DNA of 64,000 nt, taken from positions 434,001 to 498,000 of the forward strand of contig NZ_FOZW01000002.1 in assembly GCF_900116195.1 (NCBI RefSeq), in the 5' to 3' direction. The translations under genes and the position numbers were made by a program. Below are positions 40,503 through 48,834 of this stretch, one piece after another. Source of the DNA: Alloyangia pacifica (GTDB lineage Bacteria > Pseudomonadota > Alphaproteobacteria > Rhodobacterales > Rhodobacteraceae). The notes beneath the pieces were generated by a model. It made no database searches. It saw only the letters and a program-made list of their open reading frames with translations, and was not told the DNA's origin. Within the stretch, counting starts at the first letter, position 1. The number at the start of each line of letters is the position of its first letter.

Positions 40503-41399
40503 ATGCTGCACGGCCGCGCTCTGCGCTACATCGACGAGGTCGCCCGTCAGGGCTCCATCCGCAAGGCGGCGCGCGAGCTGAATGTCGCGGCCTCCGCGGT
40601 CAACCGACAGGTGCTCGAGGTCGAGGCCGACTTCGGCGTGCCGATCTTCGAGCGGCTGCCGCGCGGGCTGAAGCTGACCGCGCCGGGCGAACTGCTTGTC
40701 GCCCATATCCGCGAGACGCTGAAGGGCCACGACCGGCTGCAGGCGCGCATCCATGCGCTGAAGGGCCTGAGCCATGGCGAGGTCACCGTGGCAACCATGG
40801 GCACCCTCGCCGCCGGACGGCTCGGCGACGTGGTGGCCGATTACTGCGAACGCCACCCACGGGTCGAGGTGAAGGTGACCGTCTGCAACCGCTCCGAGCT
40901 GATGGAGATGGTCGCCTCGGGCGGGGCCGAGATCGGGCTGGGCTACAACTTGCCCGAGGACAACCGGATGCAGCTTTCGGCGGTGTTCCAGCATCGGCTT
41001 GGTGCGGTGGTCGCGCCCGGCCACCCGCTTACCGCCAAGCCAAACGTGCGCGTCGCCGACTGCCTGATCTACCCGTTGGTGCTGGCCTCGCACCAGCTGT
41101 CGCTTCGGCCGCTGATCGAGAACCTCGCCCCGGCCAACGCCGACCTGCGGCCGGTGGTGGAAACCAATTCCACCGAGATGATGAAACGCCTCGTGCGCCG
41201 CTCGCCGCATGTGACCTTCCTCAACCGCGTCGATGTCGACCAGGAGCTCCGCGACGGCGATCTGGCCTTCCTGCCGCTGATGGCCGCCGCCGGACGGCAG
41301 CGGCTCAGCCTGGTGCACCGCAGCCGCGGCGCGCTCAGCTCGGCGGCGGATGGTTTCATGCAGGCGATCAAGGACCACTTCGGGCAGGGCGAAAGCTGA
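40503..41399 (+). CDS. LysR-family transcriptional regulator of the purine operon
   Basis: 298 residues from the ATG at 40503 (GGAAGG upstream); longer starts at 40422/40428 would add an untypical extension. HTH: LRYIDEVARQGSIRKAAREL, NVAASAVNRQVLEVEADFGV. Effector domain with VTVATMGTLAAGRLGDVVAD. Encoded on the same strand within the operon between the oxygenase and the amidohydrolase, so it likely adds a transcriptional layer to riboswitch control. Confidence 0.88.
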   Translation: MLHGRALRYIDEVARQGSIRKAARELNVAASAVNRQVLEVEADFGVPIFERLPRGLKLTAPGELLVAHIRETLKGHDRLQARIHALKGLSHGEVTVATMGTLAAGRLGDVVADYCERHPRVEVKVTVCNRSELMEMVASGGAEIGLGYNLPEDNRMQLSAVFQHRLGAVVAPGHPLTAKPNVRVADCLIYPLVLASHQLSLRPLIENLAPANADLRPVVETNSTEMMKRLVRRSPHVTFLNRVDVDQELRDGDLAFLPLMAAAGRQRLSLVHRSRGALSSAADGFMQAIKDHFGQGES

Positions 41400-41429
41400 G
41401 CCTTCGGACCAGATACGGAAAGACTACAG

Positions 41430-42797
41430 ATGACCAACCCCATGCACCGCCGCCTCACCGAGGCGCTCGCGGCAGGCGGAGACCTGCTGCTCACCGATCT
41501 GCGCTGTCCTGCCGCTTTGCTGACCGAGGGCGCTCCCGCCGGCGCTCCGGTGGATGGCGACGGAACCGCGGCGGTCGAGCTGCTGCTCCGTGACCGGCGT
41601 ATCGCCGCGATCGCCGCGCCGGGGCGCATTGCCACGGATACGCCGAGTGTCTCGCTCGGCGGCCGCCATGTCTGGCCGATGCTGGTCGACGCGCACACCC
41701 ATCTCGACAAGGGCCACGTTATGGGTCGCGCCCCCGCCTCGGGCGGCACCCATCCCGGTGCGCGCGAGGCCACCACCCGTGACCGCATCGCCCACTGGCG
41801 TCACGACGACCTGGTCCACCGGATGGATTTCGGTCTCTCCTGCGCCGAGGCGCACGGCGTCGCCGCGATCCGTACCCATCTCGACAGCCACGAGGGGCAG
41901 GGCGAAACCGTCTGGGGCGCTTTCGCCGAAATCCGCGAGGCCTGGAAGGGACGCATTGCCCTGCAGGCCTCGGCGCTGGTGCCCTTCGACGCCTGGGGGA
42001 CGGATTACGCGGTCCGCCTTGCCGACATCGTGGCCGAGCATGGCGGGCTGCTTGGCGGGGTCACCCGTGCCTCGGGCGGCACCCACGGCTCGCTCGACGA
42101 TATCGACGGGCTGCTCGACCGGGTGTTTACGCTGGCCAAGGAGCGCGATCTCGATCTCGACCTGCACGTGGACGAGGCCGCCGAGGCGGGAGCTCTGCCG
42201 CACGTCGCCCGCGCCGCGATCCGCCATGGCTACGAGGGGCGGGTGACCTGCGGCCATTGCTGCTCTCTGGCGCGTCTGCCCGAATCCGAAATGGACGCCA
42301 CCATCGCGCTGGTGAAGGATGCGGGGCTGTCGCTCATCACCCTACCGACGGTCAACATGTACCTTCAGGACCGTGTGCCGGGCCGCACGCCGCGCTGGCG
42401 CGGGGTGATGCCGATCCACGAGCTGCGCGCTGCCGGGGTGCCGGTGGCGGTGGCCGGGGACAATTGCCGCGATCCCTTCTACGCCTACGGCGATCACGAC
42501 ATGCTGGACACCTGGCGGGAAGCGGTGCGGATTTGCCACCTCGACCACCCGTTTGGGGACAGCGCCGGGCTGGCGGGCGCGGCCCCGGCGGCGATCTGCG
42601 GCTTCGAGGCGGGCAGCCTCGGCCCGGGGCGGCGGGCCGATTTCATGGTGCTCGAAGCCTGGAGCCTGGATCAGCTCATCGCCCGACCGCAGTCCAACCG
42701 GGTGCTGGTGCGCGAGGGGCGGGTGCTGGACATCCGCCTGCCATCCTACGAGGCGCTGCACATCGCCCGCCCTGAGACCGTGACGGAACCGGCCTGA
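41430..42797 (+). CDS. Cytosine deaminase-like amidohydrolase
   Basis: 455 residues of the metal-dependent amidohydrolase superfamily. Ligands: HTH in LVDAHTHLDKGHVM, the later His in DLHVDEAAEAG, and Asp in VAVAGDNCRDPFYAYGDHDM; VTCGHCCSLARLPESEMDAT is the cytosine/isoguanine deaminase region. The family removes amino groups from pyrimidines, purines or triazines. Context suggests that it acts on a purine (for example an aminopurine entering the xanthine level); unproved. Last gene of the operon. Confidence 0.82.
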   Translation: MTNPMHRRLTEALAAGGDLLLTDLRCPAALLTEGAPAGAPVDGDGTAAVELLLRDRRIAAIAAPGRIATDTPSVSLGGRHVWPMLVDAHTHLDKGHVMGRAPASGGTHPGAREATTRDRIAHWRHDDLVHRMDFGLSCAEAHGVAAIRTHLDSHEGQGETVWGAFAEIREAWKGRIALQASALVPFDAWGTDYAVRLADIVAEHGGLLGGVTRASGGTHGSLDDIDGLLDRVFTLAKERDLDLDLHVDEAAEAGALPHVARAAIRHGYEGRVTCGHCCSLARLPESEMDATIALVKDAGLSLITLPTVNMYLQDRVPGRTPRWRGVMPIHELRAAGVPVAVAGDNCRDPFYAYGDHDMLDTWREAVRICHLDHPFGDSAGLAGAAPAAICGFEAGSLGPGRRADFMVLEAWSLDQLIARPQSNRVLVREGRVLDIRLPSYEALHIARPETVTEPA

Positions 42798-42808
42798 GCC
42801 GCGCGGGG

Positions 42809-42831
42809 CCGGGCAGCTCAGCGCTGCTCGG
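42809..42831. terminator. Hairpin between the amidohydrolase and EamA genes
   Basis: Nine-bp arms (one mismatch-type G-T) CCGGGCAGC/GCTGCTCGG with a five-base loop; overlaps the last codons of the convergent EamA gene. Confidence 0.5.
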
Positions 42832-43690
42832 CCTTGCGCGCCCGGAGGAGGGTGAAGATGCCGGCGCAAACCACGATCGCTGCACCGAGGGCAACGTTGG
42901 GGCGCAGTGTCTCGCCAAACGCAACCATCCCGAGCGCCGCGGCAAAGACCAGCTGCAGGAAGGCGAAGGGCTGCACCGCCGAGGCCTCGGCCACCTCGTA
43001 GCACTTGATCAGCGTGTAGTGGCCGGTCGCCCCCGTCAGGCAGAGCAGCGCCATCAGCCCCCAGTCGGGCAGGCTCATCGGCACCCAGAACCACATGCCG
43101 ATCAGCGTGGCAGTGACCACACCGACCACCCCTGTCCAGAAGAAGGAGGTCGCGGCGCTGTCGGTGCGGGCGACACGGCGGGTCAGCAGGCCGTAGAGGG
43201 CGAACATCAGCGCGGCCACCAGCGGGATCGCTGCGAGCGGCGAGAACACGCCGCCCGAGGGCTGCAGCACGATGAGGATGCCGAGAAAACCGATGCCGAT
43301 GGCGCTCCAGCGCCGCCAGCCGACCTTTTCGCCGAGCACCGGGCCGGACAACGCGGCGATGAGCAGCGGGTAGCAGGCAAAGACCGCGTGGCTCTCGACC
43401 AGCCCGAGATGCACGAAAGCCGAGACCATGACGCAGATCTCCAGCACCAGCAGCACGCCGCGGATCGCCTGCAACACCGGCTGGCCGCTCTTTACCGCTC
43501 CACGCAGACCGCCCTTGCTGCGCGCCGCCAGCGTCAGCACGAAGACGGCGAAGAACCAGTAGCGCACCATCGTCACCATGTAGACGTTGGTGGCCTCGGA
43601 CAGATGCCGCGAAAGGCCGTCCTGCAGCGCGAAGATGAAGGTGGTGAGCACCATCAGCCAGATGCCGAGGCGCGTGTCCTGCTGGGCCAT
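42818..43690 (-). CDS. DMT/EamA-family transporter
   Basis: 290 residues, ten membrane segments in two EamA repeats (LMVLTTFIFALQDGLSRHLS at the start; LLTRRVARTDSAATSFFWTG in the second half). Drug/metabolite exporters of unknown substrate. Its ATG is directly adjacent to the mnmD stop, so both are co-transcribed. Confidence 0.87.
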   Translation of the reverse strand: MAQQDTRLGIWLMVLTTFIFALQDGLSRHLSEATNVYMVTMVRYWFFAVFVLTLAARSKGGLRGAVKSGQPVLQAIRGVLLVLEICVMVSAFVHLGLVESHAVFACYPLLIAALSGPVLGEKVGWRRWSAIGIGFLGILIVLQPSGGVFSPLAAIPLVAALMFALYGLLTRRVARTDSAATSFFWTGVVGVVTATLIGMWFWVPMSLPDWGLMALLCLTGATGHYTLIKCYEVAEASAVQPFAFLQLVFAAALGMVAFGETLRPNVALGAAIVVCAGIFTLLRARKAEQR

Positions 43691-44359
43691 TCAGGGCTTC
43701 CTTGCGACGGTCATGTGGCGCTTGCGGCCATGCCCGGGGCGGCGTTCGACCTCGAAACCGGCCTCGGCCAGCGCGCGGCGCACGTGGCCGGCGGCGGTAT
43801 AGGTGGCAGCGCTGCCGCCGGGCGCTGTGTGGCGGGCGACCTCGGTCATCAGCTCCGGCCCCCAGAGCTCGGGGTTCTTGGCCGGGGAGAAGCCATCGAG
43901 GAACCACGCATCCGCCTGTCCGTCCCAGGCGGCGAGGGTCTGCCGGGCGTCCCCCTCGACCATGGTGAACCGTAGGTCCGGCAGGGTGATCTCGCGTGCG
44001 TTCGCCTGCCAGAAGGGGGCGAGCTCGGTGGCGATGTCTGACAGCTCGGGGAAGGCGGCCTGCGCGCGCAGCATGTCCCCGGCGGCGAGCGGAAACGCCT
44101 CGAAGGTGGTGAAGCGCAGCTGGCCGGGGGTACCCGACGCGCGCCACAGCGCCAGCGTCGCCAGAAGGTTCAGCCCGGTGCCGAATCCCAGCTCCGCCAC
44201 GTGGAACCCGTCGCGCAGACGCGCGGGCAGATCGTTGCCGGCGTGAAACGTGTGGCGGGTCTCCGACAGGCCGTTTTCCAGCGAATAGTATGGGTCGTCG
44301 AAACGCGGCGAGACGGGCACGTCTCCGTCACGCCATTCCGGGGTGTCGGGCTGGCTCAT
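43691..44359 (-). CDS. mnmD: tRNA 5-methylaminomethyl-2-thiouridine methyltransferase
   Basis: 222 residues. Converts nm5s2U34 to mnm5s2U34 in tRNA, i.e. the N-terminal domain of E. coli MnmC as a free protein. Landmarks: DDPYYSLENGLSETRHTF, SAM motif VAELGFGTGLNLLATL, FTTFEAFPLA, and AWFLDGFSPAKNPELWG. The FAD oxidase gene divergent from it may provide the other MnmC activity. AGGA lies before the ATG. Confidence 0.9.
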   Translation of the reverse strand: MSQPDTPEWRDGDVPVSPRFDDPYYSLENGLSETRHTFHAGNDLPARLRDGFHVAELGFGTGLNLLATLALWRASGTPGQLRFTTFEAFPLAAGDMLRAQAAFPELSDIATELAPFWQANAREITLPDLRFTMVEGDARQTLAAWDGQADAWFLDGFSPAKNPELWGPELMTEVARHTAPGGSAATYTAAGHVRRALAEAGFEVERRPGHGRKRHMTVARKP

Positions 44360-44410
44360 TCTGCGGTCCTGTCCTAGAACTGTGATCCTACATGAAGCGG
44401 AGTCGACGGA

Positions 44411-45463
44411 ATGGCAAGCGGGCAGAATGGCGTGGATGTGACGGTGCGCGGGGCGGGGATTTTCGGCCTGTCGATCGCCTGGGCCTGCGTCTCGCGCGGC
44501 ACCAGGGTGCAGGTCGTCGACCCCTACGGTGCGGGCTCGGGATCGAGTGGCGGCCAGGTCGGTGCTCTGGCCCCGCATGTGCCCGAGAACTGGAATCCAA
44601 AGAAGGCGTTCCAGCTTGACAGCCTGCTGATGGCGGCGGAGTTCTGGGCCGGGGTCGAGGCCGCTGGCGGCGTCTCGGCGGGTTACGGGCGGCTGGGGCG
44701 GCTGCAGCCGCTGGCCGACGCCAAGGCAGAGGATCTGGCGCGCGGCCGCGAGGTCACGGCGCGCGCGCTCTGGGGGGACAACGCGGTCTGGGAGGTGATC
44801 CCGGCCGAGGCGGCCGGGCCCTGGGCGCCGGTCACCCCCTCGGGCCTGCTCGTGCGGGACACGCTGACCGCGCGGATGAACCCGCGCCGGGCCTGCGCGG
44901 CGCTGGTCGCGGCGCTGGCGGTGCGGGGGGTCGAGGTGGTGCCCGAGGCCGAGGACGCGGGGCAGGTGGTCTGGGCGACCGGCTGGCGCGGGCTGCAGGA
45001 GCTGTCGCAAGCGCTCGGCAAGAACGTCGGCACCGGCGTGAAGGGTCAGTCGGTGAGCCTGCGCTTCGACGCCGGTGAAGTGCCGCAGATCTACGCCGAG
45101 GGGCTGCACGTCGTGCCCCATGCCGACGGGACCGTGGCGATCGGCTCGACCTCCGAGCGCGACTTCGAAGACCCGGTCTCCACCGACGAACAATGCGACG
45201 ACCTCGTCGCCCGCGCGGCGCTTGCGGTGCCCGCCCTGCACGGGGCCGAGGTGATCGAACGCTGGGCCGGCGTGCGACCGCGTGCCCGCAGCCGCGCGCC
45301 GATGCTCGGGGCTTGGCCGGGGCGGAAGGGTCACTTCATCGCCAATGGCGGCTTCAAGATCGGCTTCGGCATGGGCCCCAAGGTGGCGCAGGTCATGGCC
45401 GATCTGCTGCTCGAGGGGCGCGATGCGATCCCCGAGGGTTTCCGGGTCGAAGATTCGCTCTGA
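44411..45463 (+). CDS. FAD-dependent oxidoreductase (DAO/MnmC-C or glycine-oxidase-like)
   Basis: 350 residues. FAD motif VRGAGIFGLSIAWACVSRG at residues 11-29, PYGAGSGSSGGQVGALAPH as in ThiO/MnmC proteins, and GVRPRARSRAPMLGAW plus GGFKIGFGMGPKVAQVMADL at the C-terminus. The divergent neighbour is mnmD with 51 bp between starts. The protein could therefore remove the carboxymethyl group from cmnm5s2U (the MnmC oxidase step), or be an amino acid oxidase; I consider the first more likely from context. Confidence 0.82.
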   Translation: MASGQNGVDVTVRGAGIFGLSIAWACVSRGTRVQVVDPYGAGSGSSGGQVGALAPHVPENWNPKKAFQLDSLLMAAEFWAGVEAAGGVSAGYGRLGRLQPLADAKAEDLARGREVTARALWGDNAVWEVIPAEAAGPWAPVTPSGLLVRDTLTARMNPRRACAALVAALAVRGVEVVPEAEDAGQVVWATGWRGLQELSQALGKNVGTGVKGQSVSLRFDAGEVPQIYAEGLHVVPHADGTVAIGSTSERDFEDPVSTDEQCDDLVARAALAVPALHGAEVIERWAGVRPRARSRAPMLGAWPGRKGHFIANGGFKIGFGMGPKVAQVMADLLLEGRDAIPEGFRVEDSL

Positions 45464-45654
45464 GCACCTTGGCCTCGCCGCCGCTTTCTGCAACCGTGCG
45501 CGCGTGATCCGCCCGGGCCGTCGCGACAGGGGCCCGGTGGTGCGCATCCCCATGCCAAGACGGAGCGGTCCCCGCGATCCTCCCGCCCTGCGCAGCGATG
45601 CCGCCGCCGCCCGCGCAGCGCGCTCGGTCGGATCGAGACAACAGGAGAGACCGC

Positions 45655-46824
45655 GTGACCCACGCAGACGAGATGACCCGCATCGCCGATGAGGCGAAAA
45701 GCTGGCGACGCAGCATCCACGAACAGCCCGAACTTCTCTACGAGCTGCACAAGACCGCCGCCTTCGTCGAGGAGAAGCTGAAGGGCTTCGGCGTCGACGA
45801 GATCGAGACCGGCATCGCCAAGACCGGCATCGTGGCGCTGATCAGGGGCAGCAAGGGTGACGGTCCGGTGATCGGCCTGCGTGCCGACATGGACGCGCTG
45901 CCGATGGACGAGAAAACCAACCTTCCCTACGCCTCGAAGGTGCCCGGCATGATGCATGCCTGCGGCCACGACGGCCACACCGCGACGCTGCTCGCCGCCG
46001 CGCAGTACCTCTGCCAGACCCGAGATTTTGCCGGCACCGTGGCGCTGATCTTCCAGCCCGCCGAAGAGGGCGGCGCGGGCGCGCGCACGATGATCGAGGA
46101 AGGGCTCCTCGAGCGTTTCGGCATCGAGAGCGTCTACGCCATGCACAACAAGCCCGGCCTGCCGGTGGGCCAGTTCGCCACACGGCCCGGCCCGCTGATG
46201 GCGGCGGGCGACCGCTTCGTGGTGACCGTGACCGGGCGCGGCGGCCATGCCTCGGCGCCGACCATGTCGATCGATCCGGTGGTCGCGGCGGCGCATCTCA
46301 TCGCTTCGGCGCAGACGCTGGTCTCGCGCTTCTCCGATCCCTTCGATCAGGTCGTGGTCTCGATCACCTACCTTGAATCCGGCTCGGGCAAGGCGCTCAA
46401 CGTGATCCCCGACACCGCCACTTTCGGCGGCACCATCCGCACGATGAACTCCGACACCCGCGCCGAGATCGAGGGCCACCTGCGCCGTCTTCTCAACGCC
46501 GGGGCCGAGCAGTTCGGCTGCGAGGCCGAGCTCGACTGGCGTCCGGGCTACCCGGTGACTGCCAATGACGCGGCGAAGACCGCCGTCGCGCTCGGTGCGG
46601 CCAGCGCGGTCGTCGGGGCTGGGAACGTCGATGCCAACTGCGACCGGATGATGGGCTCGGAGGATTTCTCCTACATGCTTGAGAAGCGCCCCGGTGCCAT
46701 CGTCTGGTACGGCAATGGCGAGAGCGCCGAGCTGCACAACGCCGCCTACAACTTCAACGATGACGCGATCCTGCCCGGGATGCGCTACTGGGTCGAGCTG
46801 GTCAGCCGCGAGTTGGCCGCCTGA
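45655..46824 (+). CDS. M20-family amidohydrolase (hippurate hydrolase type)
   Basis: 389 residues from a GTG with AGGAGA upstream. Metal ligands: MHACGHDGHTA, GADMDALP-type GLRADMDALPMDEKT, FQPAEEGGAGA, and the final His in AELHNAAYNFNDD. Cuts N-acyl amino acids or amino acid conjugates in the cytosol. The insert domain for dimerisation (GRGGHASAPTMSIDPV) is intact. No operon partner; separated from the FAD oxidase by 190 bp in which I see no feature. Confidence 0.88.
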   Translation: MTHADEMTRIADEAKSWRRSIHEQPELLYELHKTAAFVEEKLKGFGVDEIETGIAKTGIVALIRGSKGDGPVIGLRADMDALPMDEKTNLPYASKVPGMMHACGHDGHTATLLAAAQYLCQTRDFAGTVALIFQPAEEGGAGARTMIEEGLLERFGIESVYAMHNKPGLPVGQFATRPGPLMAAGDRFVVTVTGRGGHASAPTMSIDPVVAAAHLIASAQTLVSRFSDPFDQVVVSITYLESGSGKALNVIPDTATFGGTIRTMNSDTRAEIEGHLRRLLNAGAEQFGCEAELDWRPGYPVTANDAAKTAVALGAASAVVGAGNVDANCDRMMGSEDFSYMLEKRPGAIVWYGNGESAELHNAAYNFNDDAILPGMRYWVELVSRELAA

Positions 46825-46869
46825 CACTGGCTGCGTGTCGGGGGTGTGCCTTCCCGGGAAACCGGGCGG

Positions 46870-46886
46870 GCGCGCCCCTGGCGCGC
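46870..46886. terminator. Hairpin between convergent genes
   Basis: Perfect GCGCGCC/GGCGCGC with a three-base loop, between the M20 hydrolase and the methyltransferase; no T-run. Confidence 0.5.
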
Positions 46887-46912
46887 TGTCCGGCTGTCAG
46901 GCTCGGACGGGG

Positions 46913-47653
46913 TCAGGCCCGGACGGGCTGCGCGGTGAAGAGCACCTGACCGCGCGGCAGCATCACGTTGCTGCGCGTGACCGTCCAGCCGCTGCCCTGC
47001 GCCAGGTGCAGCACATCCTCGGCGAGAATGTGGTAGGGCGCGCGGGTGTCGTGGGTCACGACCCCGTCGGGCTGGCGGTAGGGGCGCATCGCGGTGACCG
47101 GGTCGGGCGCGAGAAAGACGGTGAAGAAGAACCGCTCCAGCGCCTCGAACCGCCGCAGGTTGACCAGCGCGCGGCGCAGGAAGGCCATGGGCAGGTGCGG
47201 GAAGACCGCGAAGGCGATGGCATGGGTGATGTGGTCGGGGACGCCGGGAAAGTCGAAGCGCGCGTCCTCGATCAGCTGCGCCGGATCGAGCCGTGCGGGG
47301 TCCGCGAGTTCGGCGGCATGTCCCGCCAGTAGGATCGCGCGCGAGGCATCGGTGGCCCAATAGTGCCCGGGCTCGAGGTAGGGCACCGCCTTGCATCCCA
47401 GCCGAAGCGCCCCTGCGCCGATGTCGAGCAGGTGGTGATGCGGCAGCAGGCCGGCATCGCGCAGGATCGATATCTCGATCCGCCCGGTTTCTTCCCAGCG
47501 GCCACCGACAATGGCGCGGTGCCGTCCGTCGGCAATGGCGGACTCGTAGAACCCGGCCAGTTCATAGGGGTTGGTGGACACGATCTGCTGCTTTGCAAGG
47601 AGGGATGGCGCCAGCGCGCCCTGCGCCTCCCTTGCGCCCAGTCCCGGGCGCAA
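46913..47653 (-). CDS. Class I SAM-dependent methyltransferase
   Basis: 246 residues. SAM motif LLDIGAGALRLGCKAVPYLE, post-I acidic residue in YWATDASRAI, and AFAVFPHLPMAFLRRALVNL. Target unknown. The TTG at 47653 has AGGTGA upstream; a GTG at 47581 would shorten it by 24 residues and has no clear ribosome site. Similar proteins are annotated as hypothetical methyltransferases. Confidence 0.75.
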   Translation of the reverse strand: MRPGLGAREAQGALAPSLLAKQQIVSTNPYELAGFYESAIADGRHRAIVGGRWEETGRIEISILRDAGLLPHHHLLDIGAGALRLGCKAVPYLEPGHYWATDASRAILLAGHAAELADPARLDPAQLIEDARFDFPGVPDHITHAIAFAVFPHLPMAFLRRALVNLRRFEALERFFFTVFLAPDPVTAMRPYRQPDGVVTHDTRAPYHILAEDVLHLAQGSGWTVTRSNVMLPRGQVLFTAQPVRA

Positions 47654-47719
47654 GTCAAGTCACCTGTTGCGCGGAGGCGCCAGCCGGCGTGCGATGGGCA
47701 GATGCGGGTGCCGCCGCCG

Positions 47720-47740
47720 CCCTCCGCGATCCGCGGAGGG
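47720..47740. promoter_or_regulatory. Perfect 9-bp palindrome between divergent genes
   Basis: CCCTCCGCG and CGCGGAGGG with ATC between, about 70 bp upstream of the methyltransferase and 90 bp upstream of the isomerase gene. Operator or attenuator hairpin; no T-run. Confidence 0.4.
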
Positions 47741-47829
47741 TCATCCGGCTGTCATCTGCCCGTCCTACAGCAGAGGCGACGCGGCCCCGATCGGCGGGTG
47801 TCGCAGGATCTGCCGACAGGATTGCCAGA

Positions 47830-48648
47830 ATGACCACTCTCCCTCTCCTTGGAGCGGCCATGTCGCTCGACACGCTCGAGACCCTGCGCGACTGGCTGAT
47901 CGCCGACCAGCGCGATCTCGAACTGCAGGACTTCTCCGAGGCCGAGGTGCTCTGCGGCGACTGGACGCCGCTGGTGGCGCGGGCGAAGGCGCTGCTGCAG
48001 GACTACGAGGGCAGGCTCGGCATCCATGGCCCGTTCTGGGGGCTGAGCCTCGCCAATCCGGACTTCGAGATGCGCGCGCTTGTCGCCCGGCGGATGTTGC
48101 AGGGGCTTGAGGTCTGCGAGGCGCTCGGCGCGAGCCAGATGGTGATCCACAGCCCCTACACGACGTGGGACCACAACAACCTCGACAATTATCCCGGGGC
48201 GCGGGGCCGCGTCGTGGCGTTGGTGCGCGAGACGCTGGCCGAGGCCGTGCGCCGGGCCGAGGAGATCGGCGTGACGCTGGTGATCGAGAACATCGAGGAC
48301 AGGGACACCGACGCGCGTTGCCTGCTCGCCGACAGTTTCGACAGCCCCGCCGTGGCCGTGTCGGTCGACACTGGCCACGCCCACTACGCCCATGACGCGA
48401 CGGGCGCGCCGCCGGTGGACTACTTCATCCGCCGTGCGGGCGAGCGGCTGCGCCACGTGCACCTGCAGGACGCCGACGGCTACGCCGACCGGCACTGGGG
48501 CATCGGGCAGGGGACGATCAACTGGCCCTCGGTCTTCGATGCCGTGGCCCCGCTTGAGGGGCGTGCCCGGCTGATCCTCGAACTGCGGGACCACGGGCAG
48601 ATCCTGTCCTCCGCGCGGTGGCTGGCGGAGCAGGGGCTGGCGCGCTAG
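47830..48648 (+). CDS. Sugar phosphate isomerase/epimerase-like TIM barrel
   Basis: 272 residues of the xylose isomerase-like TIM-barrel family. Metal-site residues: VIENIEDRDTDARCLLADSF (Glu), SVDTGHAHYAHD (Asp, His), HVHLQDADGYADRHWGIGQG (His, Asp, His), LILELRD (Glu). Metal-dependent epimerase or isomerase of a sugar or inositol derivative. ATG after AGGA. Single-gene unit divergent from the methyltransferase. Confidence 0.82.
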   Translation: MTTLPLLGAAMSLDTLETLRDWLIADQRDLELQDFSEAEVLCGDWTPLVARAKALLQDYEGRLGIHGPFWGLSLANPDFEMRALVARRMLQGLEVCEALGASQMVIHSPYTTWDHNNLDNYPGARGRVVALVRETLAEAVRRAEEIGVTLVIENIEDRDTDARCLLADSFDSPAVAVSVDTGHAHYAHDATGAPPVDYFIRRAGERLRHVHLQDADGYADRHWGIGQGTINWPSVFDAVAPLEGRARLILELRDHGQILSSARWLAEQGLAR

Positions 48649-48834
48649 GCAATGCTGAACCCGGGGAGACCAGCCCTAAGGACAGTCAGGCACGCTCCCC
48701 GGAGCAGACCCTCTCCGGTGAGATGCGGTCGGCGTGCCCGCCTGCGCGGTGCGCCCCGCACGGGCCGGAAGGAGGCATTGCAGAGCACTTGGCGAGCCTC
48801 GCGTTACGCGGGCCCGCACGCTTCCCAGTCAGGG

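Noticed and set aside
43691-45553. A 620-codon fusion of mnmD with an upstream domain
   Set aside because: The upstream part is the antisense of the FAD oxidase gene; mnmD starts at 44359 with its own ribosome site.
48649-48834. Possible tRNA or small RNA between the TIM-barrel and tex genes
   Set aside because: GC-rich partial hairpins only; no cloverleaf, T-loop sequence or promoter-terminator pair could be identified.
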